DNA of 64,000 nucleotides from an uncultured Bacilli bacterium (GTDB taxonomy: Bacteria; Bacillota_I; Bacilli_A; RF39; UBA660), in contig CAKORR010000003.1 of the NCBI GenBank assembly GCA_934101595.1, positions 1 through 64,000 of the forward strand, written 5' to 3'. Below the pieces are notes generated by a model. That model was not told where the DNA came from. It saw only the letters and a list, made by a program, of their open reading frames with translations, and did not search any database. This document shows, piece after piece, positions 7,132 through 15,140 of this stretch; within the stretch, counting starts at the first letter, position 1; each line of letters begins with the position of its first letter. The position numbers and the translations under genes are program-made.

Positions 7132-8355
7132 ATGAAATTTGTAACAGATATTAGTGAAAAAGAATATGTTGAGTTTGAAGAAAATCATGTCAAAGCTCAT
7201 TTTCTAGAAAGCTATGCATGGGGGTGCTTTGCTAAAAAAGGCAAAAAACAAGATCCTATATTTGTCGGACTTAAAGACGATAACAACAAACTATTATGTG
7301 CAGCTTTATTTTTAAAAAAATCATTGCCTTTTAAATATAGTTATATATACTCTCCACGAGGTTATGTAATAGATTTTAAAAACAAAGAACTTTTAAAGAC
7401 TTTTACCGAAGAAATAAAAAAATATATGAAAGCCAATAAAATTATTTATGTTAAAATTGATCCCGATATAAAATATCAAACAATTGATGAAAACGCTAAA
7501 AAAATTGATGGTGAAAATAATTACGATTTATATGATTATTTATTAAGTTTGGGATATAAACACAAAGGATTTAATAAACTATATGAAGGCAATCAACCAA
7601 GATATACTTTTAGAATTAATTTAGAAAACAAAACCAAAGAAGATTTAGATAACATATTTAACAAAAGCTTTTTAAAAAGTGTAAAAAGAAGTTATAACTA
7701 TGATTTAAGAATAGATAATAATAAATGTGTACATGATTTTTATAATTTAATTCAATATAATAGTAACAAAGATGGTTTTCATTCGTATAGCGAAGAATAT
7801 TATAAAGCTTTTACCGAGGAATTTTCTAAATACAACAATGTTAAATATTTTAATGCCTATTTAAATCCTAAAAAGGTCTATGATAAATTAACAAAGGAAG
7901 AACAAGAGTTAATTTCAAAAATTGAAAAAGATAAAAAACATGCCGCAGATTTAAAAAATCAATTAGAAAGAAAGCAAAAAGAAAAAGAAATATTTAACAA
8001 AAATGAAGATAAAGATATTTTAGTTTGTTCTCTAATTTGTGTTTACACAAAGAAAAAAGCCTGGTCCCTTTATATCGGAAATAATGAACTTGGTAATTTC
8101 ACTTTTGCAGTATCAAGATGTTATTATGATTCAATAATAGATGCTTTAAATAACGGTTATCTATTTTATGATTTATTTGGTACAGTCGGAGATCCTAAAA
8201 CCAAGTATAAAAATCTAGCTCATCTTCATGACTTTAAAAGAAAATTTGGCGATGAATATATTGAATTTATTGGTGAATTTGATCTTGTAAATAATAAAAT
8301 TCTTTATAAATTATTACCAATTATGTTAAAAATATATAGAAAGATTAAAAGATAA
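7132..8355 (+). CDS. FemAB-family peptidoglycan amino-acid transferase (first of two)
   Basis: FemAB proteins are cytoplasmic-face enzymes that transfer amino acids from aminoacyl-tRNA to the side chain of lipid II, building the interpeptide bridge. This copy has the double GNAT-like organisation: LESYAWGCFAKKG near the N-terminus, SYIYSPRGYVIDF at about 75, YTFRINL with the following KSFLKSVKRSYNY motif, and DLFGTVGDPKTKYKNLAHLHDFKRKFG near the C-terminus. A charged coiled coil (about residues 250-285) matches the helical arm inserted in FemA/FemX. The open frame begins at 7057, but ATG 7132 has GGTGA 5 bases upstream and begins at the conserved start MKFVTDISEKEY. It overlaps the second FemAB gene by one base. 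Confidence 0.88.
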   Translation: MKFVTDISEKEYVEFEENHVKAHFLESYAWGCFAKKGKKQDPIFVGLKDDNNKLLCAALFLKKSLPFKYSYIYSPRGYVIDFKNKELLKTFTEEIKKYMKANKIIYVKIDPDIKYQTIDENAKKIDGENNYDLYDYLLSLGYKHKGFNKLYEGNQPRYTFRINLENKTKEDLDNIFNKSFLKSVKRSYNYDLRIDNNKCVHDFYNLIQYNSNKDGFHSYSEEYYKAFTEEFSKYNNVKYFNAYLNPKKVYDKLTKEEQELISKIEKDKKHAADLKNQLERKQKEKEIFNKNEDKDILVCSLICVYTKKKAWSLYIGNNELGNFTFAVSRCYYDSIIDALNNGYLFYDLFGTVGDPKTKYKNLAHLHDFKRKFGDEYIEFIGEFDLVNNKILYKLLPIMLKIYRKIKR

Positions 8356-9596
8356 TGAAATTAATAACTTTAGACAAAAAAGAATTTGATAAATTTAGTC
8401 ATCAAAACGAATTAACAAGTATTTATGAATTATCAGCGTGGGGTGATTTAAAGAAAAAAACCGGATGGTATTCACACTATGTTGGCTTTAAGGATAAAGA
8501 AAATATCATATGTGCTACTCTCCTTTTAGAGAAAAGAACGCCTTTAAAAAAATCTTTATTTTATTCTCCTCGTGGTTTCTTATTGGATGCTAAAAACTAT
8601 AAATTACTAAGTGATTTCACAGAAGAAATAAAAAAATATATTAAAAAGAATAATGGATTTATGCTTAAAGTTGATCCTAATATTATTTATAAAATTAATG
8701 ATGAAGTGATTGGAAATCAAGAATATCAAAACTATGTTAAATGCGGATTTAAACATTTTGGCTTCAACGAAAACTTTGAAACTTTACAACCAAGAATACT
8801 ATGTCGTTTCAATCTTCTTGAGGACTATGAAAAAACTGAAAGCAATTTTCAAAAAAGCACTAGAAAAAACATTCATAAATCCTCTAACATGGGTGTTGTA
8901 ACTCGTCCAATAAAAGATGATGAGTTTAATGAGTTTATGCGGATACTTGGCATTTGTGCAGATAAAAATCATTTTATAATCCGCCCTAATTGGTACTATG
9001 AAACATTAAGAAAGCTTTTTAAAGATGAAGTAACCTATTACATAACTTATATTGATGTTGAAAAATATTTTTCTTATTTAAACAGTGAATTAGCTTCTTT
9101 AAATAAAGAAGAAGAAGAATTAAAAATAAAGTTGGAAAAATATAATGTTGGCGAAAAATTAAAAAATGAAAAAAAACAATTAATAATAAGAAAAGAAAAA
9201 CTAACCGAAAAAATAAAAAATGAAAAAGAAAGATTTAAAAATAAAAAATATGTTTATATCGGGGCATTAATGTCAATCTTTTTAAATAAAGAAGGCATTA
9301 CATTTATGAGTGGAACTGACCCTCTTTACAAAGATTTCTATCCAAAATATTCTTATTATGCTAAGCATATAAAAGATTCTATAGATAAGGGTGAAAAATA
9401 TTGTAACTTTTATGGTATTTCTAAAGATTTTAACCCTAAAGGTAAATATTATGGAATTTATGAAATAAAAAAAGGTTTTAATCCTGATATAATTGAACTA
9501 TTAGGTGAATTTGATTTGGTCACAAACAGATTTATTTATATTATTTACAACCTGGCTTTAAAAGCGTATAAATTAGCAAAAAAAATAAAACATTAA
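8355..9596 (+). CDS. FemAB-family peptidoglycan amino-acid transferase (second of two)
   Basis: The ATG at 8355 overlaps the stop of the upstream copy (TAATG), so the two are translationally coupled. The 413-residue product keeps the family layout: SIYELSAWGDLKKKTGWYS, LFYSPRGFLLDA, CRFNL followed by FQKSTRKNIHKSS, a strongly charged coiled coil at about 235-290 (the helical arm thought to hold tRNA), and the C-terminal FYGISKDFNPKGKYYGIYEIKKGF. Identity between the two copies is moderate by eye, so they are diverged paralogues, and probably add different residues or positions of a bridge, as FemA/FemB do. The amino acid used cannot be read from sequence. The convergent flippase gene ends 7 bases downstream. 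Confidence 0.88.
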   Translation: MKLITLDKKEFDKFSHQNELTSIYELSAWGDLKKKTGWYSHYVGFKDKENIICATLLLEKRTPLKKSLFYSPRGFLLDAKNYKLLSDFTEEIKKYIKKNNGFMLKVDPNIIYKINDEVIGNQEYQNYVKCGFKHFGFNENFETLQPRILCRFNLLEDYEKTESNFQKSTRKNIHKSSNMGVVTRPIKDDEFNEFMRILGICADKNHFIIRPNWYYETLRKLFKDEVTYYITYIDVEKYFSYLNSELASLNKEEEELKIKLEKYNVGEKLKNEKKQLIIRKEKLTEKIKNEKERFKNKKYVYIGALMSIFLNKEGITFMSGTDPLYKDFYPKYSYYAKHIKDSIDKGEKYCNFYGISKDFNPKGKYYGIYEIKKGFNPDIIELLGEFDLVTNRFIYIIYNLALKAYKLAKKIKH

Positions 9597-9602
9597 CTTG
9601 TT

Positions 9603-11201
9603 TTATTTTTTTAATAGTTTTTTAAAGAAATCCTTACCTAGCATTTCATTTATTATCTTTTTGTTTAATAAATAATAACTAAATACAAACAAAATTCCAA
9701 CAACCCCAACAATTAAAATTAAATAAAATCTGTTTACCACTGTTGCAAAAAGTCTTGAAATCAAAAAGCAAATAGATAATATTAATCCAGTTTTAAGAAA
9801 TTGCCATGGCATTTTTTTAAAAGTATCGCTATAATTTAAGTTGTCTAACTTATGAAGAGAAATTAATACATACATTAATGATAGTGAATATCCAATTAAT
9901 GTTGCGGTAATTGCTCCATAGAATGGATATATATGAAGTTTATCAAACAAATATATAAGTGGTATATCTAAAATGGCATTTAAACCAAGGCCAATTAAAA
10001 CAGATGTATAAATAACTCCTCTTTTGTTCATTCCCTGTAAAGCAGAACAAGTCATTGTGAATGAAGCATCAAAAAACGCCACAACAAATAAATATCTCAT
10101 AACTATTGGCCCAAATTTATTTGCCCCATAAAAAATCGTCCATATTTCTCTGGCAAAAACACTTGCAAAACAAGAAATTGGTAAAATTATAAAAAACAAT
10201 ATTTGTAAAGCTTTATTAAATTCAGTGTTTACTTTATCATGATCTTTTTTTACATAAGAACTAACTATTGATGGTAAAAGGCTCATTATTACCCCTGTTC
10301 CTAAAGCTGTTACAATACTTACCAATTTATTACCCCAAGTTGTAAAAATACTACTAATATTTTCAATGTCCTGAGCATTATAGCCAATATTATTTAATCC
10401 TCGTATAAGAAGAATCATATCTGTTGAATTATATAAACTTCCACTAACACTAATCATTATAAATGGTAATATATAAGATATAACCTTTTTTATTACTTCT
10501 TTTTTCTTATTCTTATTTAATTCATGAGCCTTATCATATTTCTCTAACCCACGTGATTTAGTAAGTAAGTAAAAATAAGCACATAATGCACCAATACAAG
10601 CACCAAAAACCGCTACCCCAACCGCTGTTGTGATTTTTAAATGAAATACCTTTAGACAAAGAAAGCTACCGCCTAAGATAACCGCTACCCTTGATACTTG
10701 CTCAACTACTTGGCTTATACTTGATGCGGCTATGTATTTATGTCCTTGTAAGTACCCTCTCATAATACTTAAACTAGGTACAACTAATAATGCGAATGAA
10801 ACACACCTAATAACAAATTGTACATCCTGAATAGTATTTCCACCACTAATATCACCTATTATTAAATGAGCTAATGGTTTAGCAAAAATAAAACAAAGTA
10901 AAAATGATAATAACGAGAAAATTCTAATAGATTTGCTCGCAATATGATAAAGATATGTCTTTTCTTTTTCCTTTTTAAGAGTATTGTATTCGCTTGTTAT
11001 TTTGCTTATTGCAAGTGGGATACCTGCCGTCGAAACAATTAAAAAAACATTATAAATATTATAAGCATATCCATATAAGGCTCCGCCTTGTTCACCTATA
11101 ATACTATAAAAAGGAATTACATACAAAACTCCAATTATTTTTGTGAGGATAATAGCAAAGCTAGCTATTACAGCACCTTCCATAAAATTACTTTTTTTCA
11201 T
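9603..11201 (-). CDS. MurJ/SpoVB-type polysaccharide (lipid II) flippase
   Basis: A polytopic membrane protein of the MOP superfamily, about 532 residues with roughly 14 hydrophobic segments. The N-terminus (MEGAVIASFAIILTKIIGVL, then YVIPFYSIIGEQGGALYGYA) is the conserved start of the YtgP/SpoVB/MurJ branch, which flips undecaprenyl-linked peptidoglycan precursors across the membrane. YtgP and SpoVB cannot be separated by reading alone. GTG 11210 is possible, but ATG 11201 has GGAGTGA 5 bases upstream and is preferred. The gene lies just downstream of the division cluster on the same strand, which fits a role in wall synthesis, though 61 bases separate it from the PBP gene start side and it may have its own signal. 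Confidence 0.85.
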   Translation of the reverse strand: MKKSNFMEGAVIASFAIILTKIIGVLYVIPFYSIIGEQGGALYGYAYNIYNVFLIVSTAGIPLAISKITSEYNTLKKEKEKTYLYHIASKSIRIFSLLSFLLCFIFAKPLAHLIIGDISGGNTIQDVQFVIRCVSFALLVVPSLSIMRGYLQGHKYIAASSISQVVEQVSRVAVILGGSFLCLKVFHLKITTAVGVAVFGACIGALCAYFYLLTKSRGLEKYDKAHELNKNKKKEVIKKVISYILPFIMISVSGSLYNSTDMILLIRGLNNIGYNAQDIENISSIFTTWGNKLVSIVTALGTGVIMSLLPSIVSSYVKKDHDKVNTEFNKALQILFFIILPISCFASVFAREIWTIFYGANKFGPIVMRYLFVVAFFDASFTMTCSALQGMNKRGVIYTSVLIGLGLNAILDIPLIYLFDKLHIYPFYGAITATLIGYSLSLMYVLISLHKLDNLNYSDTFKKMPWQFLKTGLILSICFLISRLFATVVNRFYLILIVGVVGILFVFSYYLLNKKIINEMLGKDFFKKLLKK

Positions 11202-11262
11202 GTTTCTCACTCCATTACCTAATTATACAAAAAATAAGTATTAATTACAATTAGCACTTATT

Positions 11263-13359
11263 TTAAGAAGGTTCCAAATTTACTACTACCTCAGTATTTT
11301 CATTTATAATGTCTCCATTATTAATATTGTATGATTTAACAAATCCATACCCGTTTAAAGTATATTTAATACCTAGAAATTTGCAAAGAGTAATGACATC
11401 GTTACTACTCCAATTAGTTAAATCAGGAATTTTTAGATTATCACCATTTGTTTTAACAAATACTTTATTATCATAGACTATCTCTGTATTATACGGATAT
11501 TGTTTAACGATTGTATCTCCATCTCCAAGAATCACTGTATTAAGATTATTTTTATCACTAAAACTTTTGAACTCATCAACACTTTTAGATACATAGTTAG
11601 GCACGTTAATAATTTTGCTTAAATCCAAGTCACTTTCAACAGTGGTAATTTTAGCATATTTTGCGATTTCTTCGATAGCTTTTTTTAATACAGTACCCAT
11701 ATCACCAGCTGAACCAACTAACTGTTTAACTGAAAAATAAACTATATATTTAGGATTATCCTTAGGAAACATACCAGCGAAGCTTTTAATTGTATCATAT
11801 TTCCCAGTCATGTAACCACCCTTTTCGGATGCTATTTGAGCTGTACCAGTTTTACCAATCAAAACCACATTATCTGTTTTATATGCTGTAGAAAGACCAT
11901 TATAAACCACATTATACATCAGTTCCTTCATTTTATCAGTTGTTTCTTTTTTTACAATTTGGCCAAGTTCAGTTCTTTCATTTTTTAATGTCACTTTACC
12001 ATTTGCATCAACAATCTTATCTATAATATATGGCTTTAACATTACTCCGTCATTAGCAATCATTGATAAAGCTTGTAAATTTTGAATTGGAGTTGTTGTA
12101 ATACCTTGACCAAAAGAAGCGTTTGCAAGCTCACTTTTGTATTTAAAATTAACTACGCCGGCTACTTCTCCTGGCAATTCAATTCCTGTTTTCTTTCCAA
12201 AGCCAAATTTAGTGTAATACTCTTTTAAGTTTTTGACGCCCAATTCTAGAGCTAGCGTCGTAGATGCTGTATTAGAGGAATAAATAAATCCCGTATCAAA
12301 AGGAATATCTCCCCAACCAACTTTGTTAAAGTCACTTATAATGACATCCGCAACTTTAATTGAGCCAGAATGATATTTTTTTTCACCATCATAAATTCCC
12401 TTTTCCATAGCAGTCATAAATGAATAAATTTTCATTGTACTACCAGGTTCATATTGATAAGCTACTAAAGGATTTAGATAAGATTCAAGAGTATTTAGAT
12501 TGTTCAAGTCAAATGTTGGACTACTAGCACTAGCAACTATGGCACCCGTTTCTGCATCCATTACACTTAAGGTAGCCCATGTAAATTCTTTTCTAGCCTT
12601 TAAATCAGTAAGAGCATTTTCAACAATTATTTGGATATTATTATCAATAGTTAAATAAACATCATTACCTTTTTCGGCTTTTTCGTATAAATATGGGGTG
12701 TTAGGCATTTGATATCCGTACGCATCTTTTTGGTATATTTTTTTACCATCTTTTCCTTCTAATTCATCATTCAAGGATTTTTCAATTCCCATTTCACCTT
12801 CAATTTTTCCAGAATCATCCTTCTTTGCATAGCCAATTATGTAGGAAGCAAATTGTCCCATTTTATAATATCTTTGAGAAGATTCAATAAAATCAATTCC
12901 TGGAAGTTCCAAAGACTCTATTGCTTTTTTTTCGATTTCTGTTAAATTTTTTGCGTTTTTACCGAATTCAACTTGATAAGCGTCTTTTTCTAAATACTTC
13001 ATTATTTCATCAACACTTGTATTAATAAGTGGTGAAAGTTTTTCAGCGGTCATACGTTTATCAACTACGTGTTTCGGATTATTACTATCAGTTGTTCTTT
13101 TTTCTGATAGATAGGCAATCAATGTATAGGAATTAACTTGTTGAGCTAAAATATCACCTTTCACATCAAAAATAGTACCTCTTTGAGCATATAATGTTTT
13201 TTCAACAGTATTTCTACTATTAGCAAAAGAAGTTAAATTTATTCCATCAACGTTTTTTGATAAAGCTACATAACTCATTTTAGCAATAATTCCCACAAAT
13301 AAAAAAGTAACGCACACTAAAACTATTTTATATAATTTTATCGTTACTTTTCTTTGCAT
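11263..13359 (-). CDS. ftsI: Class B penicillin-binding protein with two PASTA domains (division transpeptidase)
   Basis: A 698-residue membrane-anchored peptidoglycan transpeptidase. It has one N-terminal anchor (about 8-30), the dimerisation domain (AQRGTIFDVKGDILA, IIGYAKKDDSG), and a transpeptidase domain with all three motifs: GSTMK (catalytic Ser, about residue 305), SSN in FIYSSNTAST and KTG in VLIGKTGTAQIA. Two PASTA repeats form the C-terminus, from about 575 (IINVPNYVSKSVDEFKSF) and 640 (LKIPDLTNWSSNDVITL). This is the PBP2B/PBP2x type that crosslinks septal wall with FtsW. The ATG at 13359 has AAGGTGATATGA upstream. It is the last gene of the mraZ-rsmH-ftsL cluster and, unlike the PBP at 4251, is intact. 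Confidence 0.92.
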   Translation of the reverse strand: MQRKVTIKLYKIVLVCVTFLFVGIIAKMSYVALSKNVDGINLTSFANSRNTVEKTLYAQRGTIFDVKGDILAQQVNSYTLIAYLSEKRTTDSNNPKHVVDKRMTAEKLSPLINTSVDEIMKYLEKDAYQVEFGKNAKNLTEIEKKAIESLELPGIDFIESSQRYYKMGQFASYIIGYAKKDDSGKIEGEMGIEKSLNDELEGKDGKKIYQKDAYGYQMPNTPYLYEKAEKGNDVYLTIDNNIQIIVENALTDLKARKEFTWATLSVMDAETGAIVASASSPTFDLNNLNTLESYLNPLVAYQYEPGSTMKIYSFMTAMEKGIYDGEKKYHSGSIKVADVIISDFNKVGWGDIPFDTGFIYSSNTASTTLALELGVKNLKEYYTKFGFGKKTGIELPGEVAGVVNFKYKSELANASFGQGITTTPIQNLQALSMIANDGVMLKPYIIDKIVDANGKVTLKNERTELGQIVKKETTDKMKELMYNVVYNGLSTAYKTDNVVLIGKTGTAQIASEKGGYMTGKYDTIKSFAGMFPKDNPKYIVYFSVKQLVGSAGDMGTVLKKAIEEIAKYAKITTVESDLDLSKIINVPNYVSKSVDEFKSFSDKNNLNTVILGDGDTIVKQYPYNTEIVYDNKVFVKTNGDNLKIPDLTNWSSNDVITLCKFLGIKYTLNGYGFVKSYNINNGDIINENTEVVVNLEPS

Positions 13360-13369
13360 TCATATCACC

Positions 13370-13672
13370 TTATTTGTTCATGTTTTTTATATTTTCGTTA
13401 TTATATGAAAGACCATACTTATCAGCAACAGCTTTTATGTTTTCCAAGGAAGCCAATTCATTAATTTGCATATCTAAGCTTTCGTTGCTTTTTTCCTGTA
13501 AGGCAATTTTATTTTTTATCTTTTCAGATTCTATATTGGTCTTTGAAAGTAATGCTTTAGTAAGGACATTACAAACAGGAATAGCTAATAATAAAATACC
13601 AAGCAAAAAATACATAAGTTTTTCACCTTTTAACAATTTTATTTTTGTCTTTTTCCTTGCCACACTAATCAT
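13370..13672 (-). CDS. ftsL: FtsL-like septum protein
   Basis: A 100-residue single-pass protein: basic head (MISVARKKTKIKLLKGEKLM), membrane span at about 20-41, then an extracytoplasmic coiled coil with regular heptads (IKNKIALQEKSNESLDMQIN) and a short tail. FtsL proteins are recognised by this shape and by position rather than by motifs, and this one lies exactly between rsmH and the division PBP. Its start overlaps the rsmH stop by 4 bases (ATGA). It would act with DivIC/FtsB and the PBP at the septum. The name rests on synteny and topology. Confidence 0.75.
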   Translation of the reverse strand: MISVARKKTKIKLLKGEKLMYFLLGILLLAIPVCNVLTKALLSKTNIESEKIKNKIALQEKSNESLDMQINELASLENIKAVADKYGLSYNNENIKNMNK

Positions 13673-14589
13673 ATCCTTTCAACTATTCTTAATTTTGCAC
13701 TTTTACTACGTGAATTTTTTTCGAGTTCATCTTTTGAAGCTACTATTGGCTTTTTATTGATTAATTTAATAAGAGGTTTATATTCATCAGGAATCTCTGG
13801 CAAGCCTCTAACCATTTCATCAACCTGAGAATATTTATTAAATATTTGCTTAACAATTCTATCTTCAAGAGAATGAAAAGTTATAACCGCAAGTCTACCA
13901 CCCTTTTTAAGTAAGTTTATGGCATCAGGGATAGCTTTTTCAATAGATGATAATTCTTTATTAACTTCAATTCTAATTGCTTGAAAGATTTGCCTTTCCG
14001 GATGATGTAAGCTAAAATACTTTTTACCAACCGCATCACTAATAACACTAACTAATTCTTTAGTAGTAGATATCTCTTTTTTCTCTCTTTCATTAACTAT
14101 TCTTTTAGCAATAACTTTCGATAGTTTTTCTTCGCCATACTTAAAGAAAATATTAATTAGTTCTTCGTATGTGTAGCTATTAACTACATCTTTAGCAGTT
14201 AAACCACTTATTTTATCCATACGCATATCCAATATGGCATCCTTCATAAAAGAGAAACCTCTTTCGGCATTATCAATTTGCGGGCTACTTACCCCTAAAT
14301 CAAAAACTATGCCGTCAACAGAAGTAATTGATAATGAATTAAGACATTCTTTCATATTACTAAAGTTAGAATGAATAATTTTAAAGTTAGAAGATATTTC
14401 ACTTAAACGCTTATTCGAAAACTTTATTGCTTCCTCATCTGCGTCAAAGGCGAATAGAAAACCCCTTTTCGTTCGCTTTAATATTTCTTCGCTATGGCCA
14501 CCATAGCCAACAGTAGCATCTACATATACGCCATCATTTTTTATGCTTAACGCATCTATAGCTTCAGTTAATAAAACACTATAATGCAT
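13669..14589 (-). CDS. rsmH: 16S rRNA (cytosine-1402-N4)-methyltransferase RsmH
   Basis: A 306-residue, SAM-dependent enzyme that methylates N4 of C1402 in the ribosomal P site. Signature segments are all present: HYSVLLTEAIDAL at the start, VDATVGYGGHSEEIL (SAM loop), FDLGVSSPQIDNAERGFSF, RIEVNKELSSIE and GGRLAVITFHSLEDRIVKQ. The length is normal for the family (about 310). The start ATG overlaps the mraZ stop by one base and its TGA stop overlaps the ftsL start, so translation is coupled. That functional TGA stop also shows the standard genetic code is used here. Expected to be controlled by the MraZ boxes upstream of mraZ. Confidence 0.95.
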   Translation of the reverse strand: MHYSVLLTEAIDALSIKNDGVYVDATVGYGGHSEEILKRTKRGFLFAFDADEEAIKFSNKRLSEISSNFKIIHSNFSNMKECLNSLSITSVDGIVFDLGVSSPQIDNAERGFSFMKDAILDMRMDKISGLTAKDVVNSYTYEELINIFFKYGEEKLSKVIAKRIVNEREKKEISTTKELVSVISDAVGKKYFSLHHPERQIFQAIRIEVNKELSSIEKAIPDAINLLKKGGRLAVITFHSLEDRIVKQIFNKYSQVDEMVRGLPEIPDEYKPLIKLINKKPIVASKDELEKNSRSKSAKLRIVERI

Positions 14590-15023
14590 TAAACACCTAC
14601 GTTAGTGAATAAATTTTCTGCTATATCTTCTAACTTAGAATTGTTATCCAAGAAGAAATTATCCCATTCATCCTGGCTCCAGATTTCTACACGATCATTA
14701 GCTCCGATTACAACACAATCTTTTACAAGATTTGAATATTTAACTAATGGTCCAGCAATATTTATTCTACCCTGTTTATCTAATTCACAAAATGATGCAC
14801 CTGAGAAAAATGATCTAATAAATGTTCGAGCGTCTTTTTTTGTAAAAGGAAGTTCATTCAATTTGTCGACTATTTTTTGCCATTCTTTTTCAGAATATAT
14901 ATAAAGGCATTTTTCTATTCCCCTAGTAATAATAAATCTTTCTCCTAATTCACCACGAAACCTATTGGGAATTACGATACGATTTTTCTCATCTATACTG
15001 TGATGATATTCGCCCATGAACAT
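14589..15023 (-). CDS. mraZ: Transcriptional regulator MraZ
   Basis: MraZ is an AbrB-fold DNA-binding protein that forms a ring and represses its own division-wall operon. The frame is open from 15065, but the conserved start MFMGEYHHSIDEKNRIVIP begins at ATG 15023, which has GGGTGAT immediately upstream; the product is then 144 residues, normal for the family. Both MraZ half-domains are visible: RIVIPNRFRGELG with FIITRGIEKCLYIY, and CELDKQGRINIAGPL with CVVIGANDRVEIW. It is first in the cluster mraZ-rsmH-ftsL-PBP, and its ribosome binding site partly overlaps the last operator repeat. Confidence 0.93.
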   Translation of the reverse strand: MFMGEYHHSIDEKNRIVIPNRFRGELGERFIITRGIEKCLYIYSEKEWQKIVDKLNELPFTKKDARTFIRSFFSGASFCELDKQGRINIAGPLVKYSNLVKDCVVIGANDRVEIWSQDEWDNFFLDNNSKLEDIAENLFTNVGV

Positions 15024-15030
15024 ATTATCA

Positions 15031-15056
15031 CCCACTTTCCCCCACAGTCTACCACT
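15031..15056 (-). promoter_or_regulatory. MraZ operator: three direct repeats at 10-bp spacing, with a -10 box upstream
   Basis: On the minus strand GTGG occurs at 15055-15052, 15045-15042 and 15035-15032, exactly 10 bases apart, with G-rich sequence after each. MraZ is known to bind TGGG-type direct repeats separated by 5-base spacers upstream of its own gene, which this matches. A perfect TATAAT lies at 15069-15064, placing the transcription start near 15057, so the boxes begin at the start of the transcript and bound MraZ would block initiation. No good -35 hexamer is visible. Confidence 0.8.
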
Positions 15057-15085
15057 GCCTACCATTATATTACTCTAAATATTAA

Positions 15086-15118
15086 AAAAAGTAAATAGCA
15101 AGCTATCTACTTTTTCAC
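15086..15118 (-). terminator. Rho-independent terminator after the ABC transporter gene
   Basis: On the minus strand a stem AAGTAGATAGC / GCTATTTACTT with a TT loop is followed by a run of seven T. It separates the ABC transporter gene from the mraZ cluster. Confidence 0.75.
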
Positions 15119-15140
15119 CATTTACATTTTTTTACATTTT

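Noticed and set aside
14605..14904. Plus-strand ORF of 99 codons opposite mraZ
   Set aside because: It is a shadow of mraZ, Ser/Leu-rich, without a ribosome binding site.
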